Origin: Anaerolineales bacterium
GTDB lineage: Bacteria; Chloroflexota; Anaerolineae; Anaerolineales; E44-bin32
Direction of reading: 5' to 3'
Length of the DNA: 64,000 nt
Assembly (NCBI GenBank): GCA_037382465.1
Contig: JARRPX010000027.1
Coordinates: 1 to 64,000, forward strand
Shown: one piece after another, positions 16,832-24,820 of the stretch
Numbering within the stretch: position 1 is the first letter of the stretch
Layout of the letters: each line of letters opens with the position of its first letter
Notes under the pieces: model-generated
The model's database searches: none
Seen by the model: only the letters and a program-made list of their open reading frames with translations
What the model was told of the DNA's origin: nothing
Program-made: the position numbers and the translations under genes

Positions 16832-16933
16832 ATCAACCCGCTCCCTGCATGCTGCGTCGCCGTTCCCGTTTGCGGCCGATGCCGCTGTTGCGGTAAAAAC
16901 GTCCTATCGCATTGAAGAACACACATACCGCCA

Positions 16934-17581
16934 TCATGGAAGCTCCTCGTCGTCTGCGACTCCAATATCGAGCATGATCTCGAATTCATACGCCGGCATC
17001 GACACGGTCGTGACGGCTTCTCCACTTTCGGTTTCTTCAGGAAGCTGCTGGACCATGTATTCGATACGTCCTTCGATGAAGAGCCCAGTGTCCATCAGGT
17101 CATCCATCAGATTCGGTGGAAGACGGCGATTCTCTGCCAACCCCACTAATCGAACTTCGTTGTCCAACTGACCGATACTGACGAGGTCTATTCCCTGAGG
17201 GATCGTCTCTACGATGGATTGCAGAATCTCACTCCAGGCAACTTCCTGGATCACCGCGTTTTCTGCCATCGTTTCGATTTCCAGGCTCTGATCTTTTACT
17301 TCCTCGATCTGCGCTATAAGTTCGTCTTTCTCCGCCACGAGTGGCTCGTACGCATCGAGCTTAATTTGGACCCCGGCGAGTGTCAATTCCTGACGCTTCA
17401 GGGCAACATCGGCTCGACGAAAGACAACGTAGCTGGGATAGATCAGACCGGCAAAAGCCAACATCATTAACCAGAGCCGCAATGTGCGTAATGAGAGCCT
17501 GCGGCGGCGATAGCGCGGCGGAAGAATGTTCAGATCCAGAATGTTTACCTGTCTGTCCGCTTTCCTTTTTGCTGCATCCAT
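16934..17581 (-). CDS. pilN: PilN-like pilus assembly protein
   Basis: 215 residues. The N-terminus contains VNILDLNILPPRYRRRRLSL, the conserved PilN peptide (N-x-L-P) that docks into PilM, followed by one membrane helix and a periplasmic coiled-coil/ferredoxin-like domain (EVAWSEILQSIVETIPQGIDL). It pairs with the PilO-like protein encoded next. The ATG at 17581 precedes the conserved peptide by 13 residues; a GAGGAG site is 12 bases away, slightly far. Confidence 0.88.
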   Translation of the reverse strand: MDAAKRKADRQVNILDLNILPPRYRRRRLSLRTLRLWLMMLAFAGLIYPSYVVFRRADVALKRQELTLAGVQIKLDAYEPLVAEKDELIAQIEEVKDQSLEIETMAENAVIQEVAWSEILQSIVETIPQGIDLVSIGQLDNEVRLVGLAENRRLPPNLMDDLMDTGLFIEGRIEYMVQQLPEETESGEAVTTVSMPAYEFEIMLDIGVADDEELP

Positions 17582-17600
17582 AACCGGATTTCCGCTCCTC

Positions 17601-18869
17601 TCAATTAATATCCCACGACAGAACGGTAACGTTCGATCCTGCAATCTCGATCAAACTGGTGATGGTCATATCACCCGTCTGGGCAACGATCTCGTATTGA
17701 GAGCCGCCTGCTTCGTAGCGGCCGAAATGGGGTTGATTATTGCCTCTCAATGCGTAGAAAACGCTGCTGCCCGTATAAACCAGCGCTGCCCCTTCATCGA
17801 TCGTCGCCGGGACTGCGGGTTGAGTCGACCAACTGCCGCTGGAAATGTCGTAGCGCCAGAAGTCCGTTGCGCTGTTGCCGCGCAATGCGTAGACAGAACC
17901 GTTTTGATCGTAGGCCAACGATCCCCCGTCGCGCACCCGATCCGGCGCATTTGTCTCGGAATACCATCGGTTGGCGGATATACTGTAGCGCCAGAAGTCC
18001 GTCGAATTGCGGCCCCGGAAGGCGTACAAGTCGTCGCCGCCGGCGTAGGTGAGCGAGCCGCCCTCGCGCACACGGTCGGGTGCGTTGCGCATACTGTACC
18101 AGCGATCGCGAGAGATGCTGTAGCGATAGAAACTGCGCTGATTGTTCCCACGCAAGGCATAAATGTCGTCGCCGCCGGGATACGCCAATGCGCCGCCGGA
18201 ATCGATGCGAGCCGGTGCGCGCTGCATGGTCTGCCACGTATCCGTTGAGATTCGATAGCGATAAAAATCACGCTGGTTGTTGCCGCGCAGCGCGTAAATA
18301 TAATCCCCGGCCGTACAGACGAGCGACCCACCGGCACCTATCGTTCCCGGGGTATTGGCCAGATACGTCCAGCTGTCCCCTGAAATGCTGTATCGCCAGA
18401 AGTCTCGCGAATTGTTACCGCGTAAGGCGTAGATGGTATCAGCGCCGGCGTAACAAAGCGCGCCACCTGCGCGCACAGCATCCGGCGCGTTCGCCATGAC
18501 CGTCCAGCCGCCGCTGGCAATCGTTTCGGCGCTGATGTCGACCAGCAGTTGGTTGACCGCAATCGCAGGAAGCGCCACCGGGCTTCCCGGGCTGGCATCG
18601 ACCGACGAGCGGTAGGCCGAATCGTGCAGCAGCTTCCAGATGGCGAATTCGACCCCCGCATCCGCAGCATACTGCTCGCGTTGGTCGCCCCCCAAGTCGA
18701 GACCGGCGATGAGGCTGGTGCTCACGTTGGAGAGGAAGGGTCCCATGAGGATCGCGCCGATGGCGAGCACCCACAACGCAGCCGGCAGCGTTTTTCCGGC
18801 TTCCGCAGTATGGAGTCGTCGAAATCCGTTTGCGATTCTGACGAACAGGGACGTCTTCATTACAACCAT
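17601..18869 (-). CDS. PilX-like pilus protein with six kelch-type repeats
   Basis: 422 residues from the ATG at 18869 (GGAG 12 bases upstream; ATGs at 18887 and 18860 are alternatives). The N-terminus AGKTLPAALWVLAIGAILMG is a membrane/pilin-like helix resembling PilX-type minor components, without the Glu5 of true pilins. YAADAGVEFAIWKLL follows, as in PilX families. About residues 122-391 are six tandem 45-residue repeats, each starting with Trp and containing GG-A/S-L, Y-A-L/F-R-G and F-x-R-Y, typical of kelch propeller blades. A short tail ends in a beta-rich segment. Encoded between PilW-like and PilN genes, it likely sits at the pilus tip or base as a ligand-binding head. Confidence 0.85.
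   Translation of the reverse strand: MVVMKTSLFVRIANGFRRLHTAEAGKTLPAALWVLAIGAILMGPFLSNVSTSLIAGLDLGGDQREQYAADAGVEFAIWKLLHDSAYRSSVDASPGSPVALPAIAVNQLLVDISAETIASGGWTVMANAPDAVRAGGALCYAGADTIYALRGNNSRDFWRYSISGDSWTYLANTPGTIGAGGSLVCTAGDYIYALRGNNQRDFYRYRISTDTWQTMQRAPARIDSGGALAYPGGDDIYALRGNNQRSFYRYSISRDRWYSMRNAPDRVREGGSLTYAGGDDLYAFRGRNSTDFWRYSISANRWYSETNAPDRVRDGGSLAYDQNGSVYALRGNSATDFWRYDISSGSWSTQPAVPATIDEGAALVYTGSSVFYALRGNNQPHFGRYEAGGSQYEIVAQTGDMTITSLIEIAGSNVTVLSWDIN
17697..18506 (-). repeat. six tandem 135-bp coding repeats (kelch blades)
   Basis: Measured Trp to Trp in the translation, all six units are exactly 45 codons, with no insertions between them. Units 2 to 5 are most alike (for example YALRGNNQRDFYRY, YALRGNNQRSFYRY); the last is the most diverged. 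This regularity suggests recent duplication or repeat-unit exchange. Confidence 0.9.
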
Positions 18870-18901
18870 CGAGTCAAATTTCTCCATCCGCCGGTGCAGC
18901 A

Positions 18902-19444
18902 TCAATGCACACGCATGGCCAGATCTAATGACTTCGTTTCTGAAACGGCGCCGTCGTCGCTGGTCGCTGTGATCGACACGTGGATCAGATTTCCGATAAC
19001 AGAAAAGACGATGTCGCCTTGATCTTCGATACGCCTGGCGACGACGAGAGTCGATTGAACGACACCACCGAGCAATTGCTCTCGCACGAGCGTCTTGTTC
19101 GCAGGATCGTAGGAATAACGATATTCCACGCTGGGGTCGCCCGTGGTCAGCGTGCCGTATACCAATCCGCTGCCGCCCGTGGCAGTTTGTGCTTCGCTTA
19201 CGTCGCGGCCGAGCCAGACGGATGCATTCTGCAGACTTTGCAGCACGCTCAGGCGAGCGTTCCCGTTCGAAGTCACGACGAAGAATTGGAACACGGCGGT
19301 GCCGATCAAACCGGCCACAGAGGCCGTGATGAACATGGAGACCATCAGCTCCGGAATCGTGGCGCCGCGATCGCTCTGTCCCAATCGCCGTACGCGGCCC
19401 TTGCACACCCGCAGGTGCTCCAACACGACAGCCAACACTTCCAT
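18902..19444 (-). CDS. PilW-like minor pilin
   Basis: 180 residues. After a long basic leader comes DRGATIPELMVSMFITASVAGLIG: a prepilin-type hydrophobic helix with the conserved Glu, where Gly-Ala replaces Gly-Phe at the cleavage site. The C-terminal domain (ASVWLGRDVSEAQTA, VARRIEDQGDIVFSVIG) resembles PilW-type minor pilins. The ATG at 19444 has AAGGTGG 7 bases upstream and overlaps the preceding stop. Minor pilins of this kind prime pilus assembly. Confidence 0.85.
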   Translation of the reverse strand: MEVLAVVLEHLRVCKGRVRRLGQSDRGATIPELMVSMFITASVAGLIGTAVFQFFVVTSNGNARLSVLQSLQNASVWLGRDVSEAQTATGGSGLVYGTLTTGDPSVEYRYSYDPANKTLVREQLLGGVVQSTLVVARRIEDQGDIVFSVIGNLIHVSITATSDDGAVSETKSLDLAMRVH

Positions 19445-19863
19445 CAACGATCCACCTTGTAACAGGTCAAATCGAGAATCAGTCCCTCACTTCCCGATAT
19501 CGAGACGGTGATCTTCTGCATTCCATCGTCCCACAGCGAACTGATGAACGTCTCACTGGAGGCCTGCCAGTATTCGATACTGACTGCAACCGTGTAGCCC
19601 GGTTCCGGCGCAACCGGGGGATACGGCGAGGAAATCGGATCGGCGCTGTACGGCGAGTCCTGGATCAATTCGAGCTGGGAGCGGGCGAGCACCTCCGCGC
19701 TCACCCGGCTGTGTTTGGCCTTCACGCCGGCCGTGCCGGTGTAGATCGAAGTGAGCAGGATCCCCACCGACAAAGCCAGAACGGCCAATGCGATCAGCTC
19801 TTCCACCAACGCCTGGCCGCGCTCGTCGCGATGCAGCGCTCCACGAGAAGCCGCGCGCATCAT
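19444..19863 (-). CDS. PilV-like minor pilin
   Basis: 139 residues. The leader RDERG is followed by QALVEELIALAVLALSVGILLTSI, a prepilin N-terminus with Glu at the expected position and a Gln at +1 in place of Phe. It then shows the helix AEVLARSQLELIQDSPYS seen in PilV-type minor pilins. It overlaps pilC by 4 bases and the PilW-like gene by 1 base. Confidence 0.85.
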   Translation of the reverse strand: MMRAASRGALHRDERGQALVEELIALAVLALSVGILLTSIYTGTAGVKAKHSRVSAEVLARSQLELIQDSPYSADPISSPYPPVAPEPGYTVAVSIEYWQASSETFISSLWDDGMQKITVSISGSEGLILDLTCYKVDR

Positions 19864-21068
19864 TTGATCGCCCCCAATAGTTGATACATGGGCATGATCA
19901 CCGACACGGCCACGAATCCGACGACCAGTCCGACGAAAACGGTCATCGCCGGCTCCAACAAAGAAGTCATCGTCTTGATCGATCTGTCCGCTTCGTCTTC
20001 GTAAAAGTCGGCCAGCGTCTCCAGATGACTGTCCATCGTTCCGGTTTCTTCTCCGATACGCAGCATGAAGGAAACCATCTGGGGGAAATAGGGGATACGC
20101 GAAAACGGCTCCGACACCGTCCTTCCTTGGAGTGTTTCCTGGCGCACGTTCTCCAGGGCTGCGGAGATGACGACATTACCCACGGTCTGTCGGGTCAGCT
20201 CGATGACGTCGGGCAAGGGCAATCCGGCCTGCAGCAGCGTGGCCATCGTACGGCTGATCCGCGATACCGTTCCCTGAACGAGGATGCGGCCCAGAATCGG
20301 CAGCCTGAGCAAAACTGCATCCCGGCGCCGGCGCCCTTCTTCCGTCGAAACGTACCAGGTGAGGAAGACGGCGATCACCGAAGCGCCGACGAACAGATAA
20401 ACGTTGTAGGCCGTGAATGCGTTGACCAGCGCCAGGAGCAATTTCGTCGTCCAGGGTAAATCCGCGCCGAATTCCTCGAACAACCCCATCAGGGGCGGCA
20501 GGGTGACGTTGATGATGATGATCGCCACGACGACCGCCAGCATCAGAATGCCGACGGGATACGCCATGGCACCGCGGATTTTCGAAGCCGTAGCTTGCGC
20601 CTTCTCCATGTAGGCGGCGAGCTGCCGCAGGATGACGCCGAAATTCCCCGTCCGTTGACCGACCTCGACCATGCGGCAGTAGATGTTGTCGAAGGCCAGG
20701 GGGTGTTTCTCCATGGCAGCGGACAGCGAGCTGCCCATGCGAACGTCTTCCTCGATTTCGTGAATGGACTCACTCAGCGATTTGTTCGTCACGTGTTCGC
20801 CAAGAAGCCGCAGGGCGGACATCAATGCCACGCCCGCATCGACCAGGGTTGCCAGTTGGCGTGAGAATAGAATCACGTCGCGCTTCTTGGGACCGAAAAG
20901 AGAAGGAAACCAGCGGCTGAGATCGAAGCGCTTGCGCACCTCCTGCAAGTCGGCGATGGTCAGGTTTCGTTCGAAGAGTATGCGTTCCGCAGCATCTTCC
21001 TTCTCGACGTCGAGAATTCCTTCGAGCTGTTTACCCTGCGGTGTATAGGCCAGGTATTTGTAAGGCAT
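19860..21068 (-). CDS. pilC: type IV pilus inner-membrane platform protein PilC
   Basis: 402 residues with two GspF domains (about 65-190 and 268-390) and three to four membrane helices. DVILFSRQLATLVDAGVALMSAL and ISRTMATLLQAGLPLPDVIEL are the paired GspF signatures. PilC couples PilB and PilT motors to pilin assembly. AAGGA lies 8 bases before the ATG. It is 44 bases downstream of pilB. Confidence 0.96.
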   Translation of the reverse strand: MPYKYLAYTPQGKQLEGILDVEKEDAAERILFERNLTIADLQEVRKRFDLSRWFPSLFGPKKRDVILFSRQLATLVDAGVALMSALRLLGEHVTNKSLSESIHEIEEDVRMGSSLSAAMEKHPLAFDNIYCRMVEVGQRTGNFGVILRQLAAYMEKAQATASKIRGAMAYPVGILMLAVVVAIIIINVTLPPLMGLFEEFGADLPWTTKLLLALVNAFTAYNVYLFVGASVIAVFLTWYVSTEEGRRRRDAVLLRLPILGRILVQGTVSRISRTMATLLQAGLPLPDVIELTRQTVGNVVISAALENVRQETLQGRTVSEPFSRIPYFPQMVSFMLRIGEETGTMDSHLETLADFYEDEADRSIKTMTSLLEPAMTVFVGLVVGFVAVSVIMPMYQLLGAIK

Positions 21069-21112
21069 TGCGCTATCCTTCAGCTTCCAACCGGTCGAGT
21101 CTCATCCACGGA

Positions 21113-22825
21113 TCATCCCAACGTATAAACATTCTTCATGACCTCACTCGGAGTGGTCACACCCTGTTTGACCTTCAGCATCCCGTCGCGCCGCATGGGG
21201 ATCATCCCGCGCTGCGTCGCTTCGGCCTTCATTTCAGAGGCGCTCGCTGAACGCAGCAGCAGTTCGCGAATCGAATCGCCCACCGTCAGAACTTCGAAAA
21301 CGCCGGTTCGGCCCAGATAACCCGTCTGGCCGCAAAAATTACAGCCCTCTCCCACGTAGCAACTCACCAGTTCTTGTCCCATCGCCTCGCGGTATGCAGC
21401 TCGCTCTTGAAGCGTGGGTTCTTTTTCAATGCGGCAGTGCGGACAGATCTGCCGCACGAGACGCTGCGCCACGATTCCCACCACACTCGATACCAACAGA
21501 TAACGTTCGACGCCGAGATCGGCCAATCGGATTAAAGCGCCCGGGGCATCGTTGGCGTGAATCGAGGAGAGCACCATGTGACCCGTCAACGCGGCTTGCA
21601 CCGCCGTGTTCGCCGTCTCGCTGTCACGTATTTCACCTACCATGATCACGTCGGGGTCCAGGCGCATGATGCCGCGCAAGCCGGAAGCGAAGACGATTCC
21701 CGCAGCGCGGTTGACCTGGATCTGGTTGATTCCCGGAAAGTTGTATTCCACAGGATCCTCGATCGTCAGAATATGAAGTTCGGCGCGATCGAGTTGATTG
21801 AGTGCTGCGTAGAGTGTGGTCGTTTTCCCGCTTCCCGTCGGACCGCAAACCAGCACCATACCAAAAGGTGCGCGAATCATGCTGTTGAAACTGGTCAACG
21901 GCGCCGGCAGAAAACCGAGTCCAGGCAAATCCAGGATCGTGTCCGAGCGCCCCAGGAGACGAAGGACGACCATCTCACCCCACGTCGTATCGCTGGTCGC
22001 TACGCGGAAGAATACTTCCTCGCCGTCGAACGTGCGCGCGAATTGCCCATCCTGCGGACGTCTGCGTTCAGCGATGTTGATGTCCGCCAGAACTTTGATC
22101 CGCGAGAGGAGCGGCAAATGGCTGCCCTTGGGCAGCGAAAGTATCTCGCGCATCGCCCCATCGATGCGGAATCGAACTTTAACCCCATCGCGATCCGGAG
22201 CAATGTGAATGTCCGAAGCCCGATCCCGGTAAGCCTGCTCGAGCATCAAATCGACAGATCGCACGACCGGGTCCTGATCGATTTCGTCCGAAACCAGAGT
22301 CATTTCCTCCGGCAGGGCGTAATCGACCGAAGGCGCAAACTCTGCGATCTCTTTCTCGATCTCGTCCCGGGCACGATAGTTGAGATCGATCGCAGAATGA
22401 ATGTCCGCACGCACACCCACTAGCGGTAAAACCCGTCTCCCGGAGCGTGCGGTAAGCTCCTCGATCGCTTCGATATCCGTAGGGTCTTCCATGACGACCG
22501 CGAGCGCGCCGTCGACGATGTCGAGTGGGACGAGATGACGCTTCCGGGCGATGTCCTCCGGGATGCTTTTCAGCGCCTCCGCCTGGACGAGGTGCCGCTT
22601 CAAGTCAATCAGGGGCAAACTCAAATGCAGGCTCAACGCCATCGCCAGGCTTTCCGGATTCACCCAGCCGTTATCGATGAGAATACTGCCCAACCGTTTG
22701 CCGGAGGCTTTTTCCATTTCCCGTGCCCGGCCCAATTGTTCTGCGGTGATCAGTTTCGAATCGATCAAGACCTGGCCCAGCGACTGGCTTGGGAGCGGAT
22801 TATTCGCTGACGATTGGTATGCCAT
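21113..22825 (-). CDS. pilB: type IV pilus extension ATPase PilB
   Basis: 570 residues. An MshEN domain occupies about 10-145 (LGQVLIDSKLITAEQL, GSILIDNGWVNPESLAMAL, a domain that binds c-di-GMP in some relatives). The ATPase core has GPTGSGKTT, TIEDPVEY and GEIRDSET. The zinc tetracysteine is present (CPHCRIEKEP ... CNFCGQTGYLGR). The ATG at 22825 has GGAG 6 bases upstream and overlaps the upstream kinase gene by 26 bases, so the two are translated together. Confidence 0.96.
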   Translation of the reverse strand: MAYQSSANNPLPSQSLGQVLIDSKLITAEQLGRAREMEKASGKRLGSILIDNGWVNPESLAMALSLHLSLPLIDLKRHLVQAEALKSIPEDIARKRHLVPLDIVDGALAVVMEDPTDIEAIEELTARSGRRVLPLVGVRADIHSAIDLNYRARDEIEKEIAEFAPSVDYALPEEMTLVSDEIDQDPVVRSVDLMLEQAYRDRASDIHIAPDRDGVKVRFRIDGAMREILSLPKGSHLPLLSRIKVLADINIAERRRPQDGQFARTFDGEEVFFRVATSDTTWGEMVVLRLLGRSDTILDLPGLGFLPAPLTSFNSMIRAPFGMVLVCGPTGSGKTTTLYAALNQLDRAELHILTIEDPVEYNFPGINQIQVNRAAGIVFASGLRGIMRLDPDVIMVGEIRDSETANTAVQAALTGHMVLSSIHANDAPGALIRLADLGVERYLLVSSVVGIVAQRLVRQICPHCRIEKEPTLQERAAYREAMGQELVSCYVGEGCNFCGQTGYLGRTGVFEVLTVGDSIRELLLRSASASEMKAEATQRGMIPMRRDGMLKVKQGVTTPSEVMKNVYTLG

Positions 22826-24011
22826 CTTTGTCTCCATCCTGGCCATCCGTACCGGCAAGCAGTTGCTTCACGGCACTGACGAGATCTCCCATGCCGAACG
22901 GTTTTTCGAGGTAAAGCCTGGCGCCCACCCGCATCGCGGTGGCTTTGTCCTCCACGCGGGACTTGGCCGAAATCATCAGCACGGGAATGTCTGCCGTCTG
23001 GGGCTTTGCCTGCAGGCGGTGACAGACTTCATACCCGTCCATGCCCGGCAGCATGACGTCCAGGATCACGAGATCAACTTGCTCGTTCTCGACGAATTCC
23101 AGGGCCTTGATGCCGTTGCCGGCCTTGAGCGTCTCATAGCCTTCGTGCTGCAAGGCGTACTCGATCACGTGCAGGAACGCCGGCTCGTCATCGACGATCA
23201 ATATCTTCGGATTCGTCGAAACCGGACGCTTGATTTTCTTGACCTTTGCCTTGAGCGGCAGCTTGAAATTGAGTGAACTCCCCCCACCCTGGGCTTCCTC
23301 AAACCATATACGTCCGCCGTGCGCTTCGACGATGTGCCTGGCAATCGCCAGCCCCAAACCCAATCCCGCGGTTGCGCCCGTGCGAGGATCGGACGAATCG
23401 GCGGATTGGCGGCCCAACTTCGCCAAATCTTCCTTCGTCATACCACCGCCGCTGTCAGTAGTTCGAACGATCAATTGATCGTCCTCCAACCCGGCGTTTA
23501 CCGTTACTCTTGAATTGGAAGGGGCGAATTTAATCAGCGTATCCAGGATGTCCAACATTGCAGTGTTGATCAGACTTTCGTCGCCTTCCACCGTCGGAAG
23601 TTCCGAGGTGCTGTCCTGGAGGTGAATACCTTTGGCATCCGCCTTGAACATCAATTGTTGTATACAACGCCGGATGAGCGTCTCCATGGAGTACTTCGCG
23701 AGTTTGAGTTCAAACTCGCCCGTCTCGATCGAAGAGGCAACAATCAGATCCCGGAAGCGATTCGCCAGGTATTGCGACTCGCGATAGGAAATACGCAAGA
23801 ACTCCATGCGCTGCCTTGGGTCGGGCACCTTGCCGTCCAGGATGAGTTCGATGTAGCCGCTGATCGATTGCAGGGGCTCGAACAATCCGTGATACACCGT
23901 CGAGAGTACGATTCCGCCCGCGCTGATTTGCGGGTTCGTCGATTTTGCTCCCCCCTTGATGGTGGGCTCCGCGTCTTTCGTTTCTGATGGAGTTTCCGCT
24001 TCTGTGGCCAT
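22800..24011 (-). CDS. hybrid histidine kinase-like/response-receiver protein of the pilus operon
   Basis: 403 residues with no membrane segment. Order: a HisKA-like dimer helix pair (about 40-105, VYHGLFEPLQSISGYIELI), a HATPase domain (150-255, DSGGGMTKEDL and GLGLGLAIARHIVEAHGG) and a C-terminal receiver (about 270-390) with KILIVDDEP, phosphorylatable Asp in VILDVMLPGMDG and Lys in YLEKPF. The H-box is degenerate (YHGLFEPL rather than SHELRTPL) and the N-box Asn is replaced (DTLIKFAP), so kinase activity is doubtful. Its stop lies inside pilB, which strongly links it to pilus control. Confidence 0.88.
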   Translation of the reverse strand: MATEAETPSETKDAEPTIKGGAKSTNPQISAGGIVLSTVYHGLFEPLQSISGYIELILDGKVPDPRQRMEFLRISYRESQYLANRFRDLIVASSIETGEFELKLAKYSMETLIRRCIQQLMFKADAKGIHLQDSTSELPTVEGDESLINTAMLDILDTLIKFAPSNSRVTVNAGLEDDQLIVRTTDSGGGMTKEDLAKLGRQSADSSDPRTGATAGLGLGLAIARHIVEAHGGRIWFEEAQGGGSSLNFKLPLKAKVKKIKRPVSTNPKILIVDDEPAFLHVIEYALQHEGYETLKAGNGIKALEFVENEQVDLVILDVMLPGMDGYEVCHRLQAKPQTADIPVLMISAKSRVEDKATAMRVGARLYLEKPFGMGDLVSAVKQLLAGTDGQDGDKDGIPIVSE

Positions 24012-24103
24012 AAATACCATTCCTACCTACTGAGGTCGGCCGTTCGCCACAACACGTTGCGGCTTCCAGCGAACCTCGAAACCGAATGCGGATTCGACGA
24101 GGA

Positions 24104-24313
24104 TCATCCGCCCTCTCCGCCCTTCAACCAACGTTCTTTGTTACTCTCGAGATATTCGTCCAGCATCGCCTTGCTGTAGCGACGATGTCCGCCGTGGGTC
24201 CGGAATGGCACGAGATGGCCATCCCTTTCAACCCGATTCAAAGTGGCGAGACTGACCCCCAGGTAGCTGGCGGCCTCTCTCGCAGTGTAGAGCCGTGTAT
24301 GAGCAGGCTTCAT
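24104..24313 (-). CDS. small MerR/excisionase-type HTH protein
   Basis: 69 residues forming a single winged helix-turn-helix: LYTAREAASYLGVSLATLNRVERDGHLVPFRTHGGHRRYSKAMLDEYL, the helix_turn_helix_17/MerR pattern. AAAGGA lies 8 bases before the ATG. It precedes the kinase-pilB gene pair by about 90 bases on the same strand and may regulate it. No integrase or attachment site accompanies it, so an excisionase role is unlikely. Confidence 0.88.
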   Translation of the reverse strand: MKPAHTRLYTAREAASYLGVSLATLNRVERDGHLVPFRTHGGHRRYSKAMLDEYLESNKERWLKGGEGG

Positions 24314-24820
24314 CGTTACGATCCTTTGCCTACGCTATCCACATCCTGTTCCGTGACGATTGCAATGGCGTGCAATCCATCTCATCGGTTTGATACCGAT
24401 TGACACTATTCACTATATTTGGAAATCGGTTGATTGTGTTTGATCCGTAAGTTGTCTGTAAATAGACCACATGTTCGGATTCGGGTGCCCAAAGGAAGTA
24501 ATAAATGGGCCGTCCGAGATGATCATCAGACGGCCTCAGTAACGGATGCCATTGACGACTGGAATGTATCCGCTGTCGATATTTATACGTAAATTGGAAA
24601 CCTGGGCAGCAGGATGAGGATCCCTGCTCAATCATTCATCCTGTAGGGGCAGGATTGAGACCTGCCCCTATAAAATCCAATCCATCAGGATGCAGAAACG
24701 CCCTGTTGGGAAAGCCACGATGGTTATTCCGGATAGCGATTGATGATCTTGAAAGTCAGATGATGGCTGATGGAAGAGGAGTTCAGTGTCTGAATGTCGT
24801 GCGGGGAGTGGGTGCTTAAT
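24314..24820. other. intergenic stretch with two inverted repeats
   Basis: No supported gene. ATCGGT (24384-24389) and ACCGAT (24395-24400) form a small palindrome 71-87 bases upstream of the HTH gene, a possible operator. The dispersed-repeat-like hairpin at 24637-24692 is listed separately. Confidence 0.5.
24637..24692. repeat. REP-like GC-rich hairpin
   Basis: TAGGGGCAGG (24644-24653) and CCTGCCCCTA (24661-24670) are a perfect 10-bp inverted repeat with a 7-base loop, flanked by CATCCTG (24637-24643) and CAGGATG (24686-24692), which also pair. Such intergenic modules are often dispersed many times in a genome; only one copy is in this window. Confidence 0.65.

Noticed and set aside
24104-24313. 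Excisionase of a mobile element
   Set aside because: The HTH fold allows it, but there is no integrase, no direct-repeat attachment site and no shift in gene content nearby.
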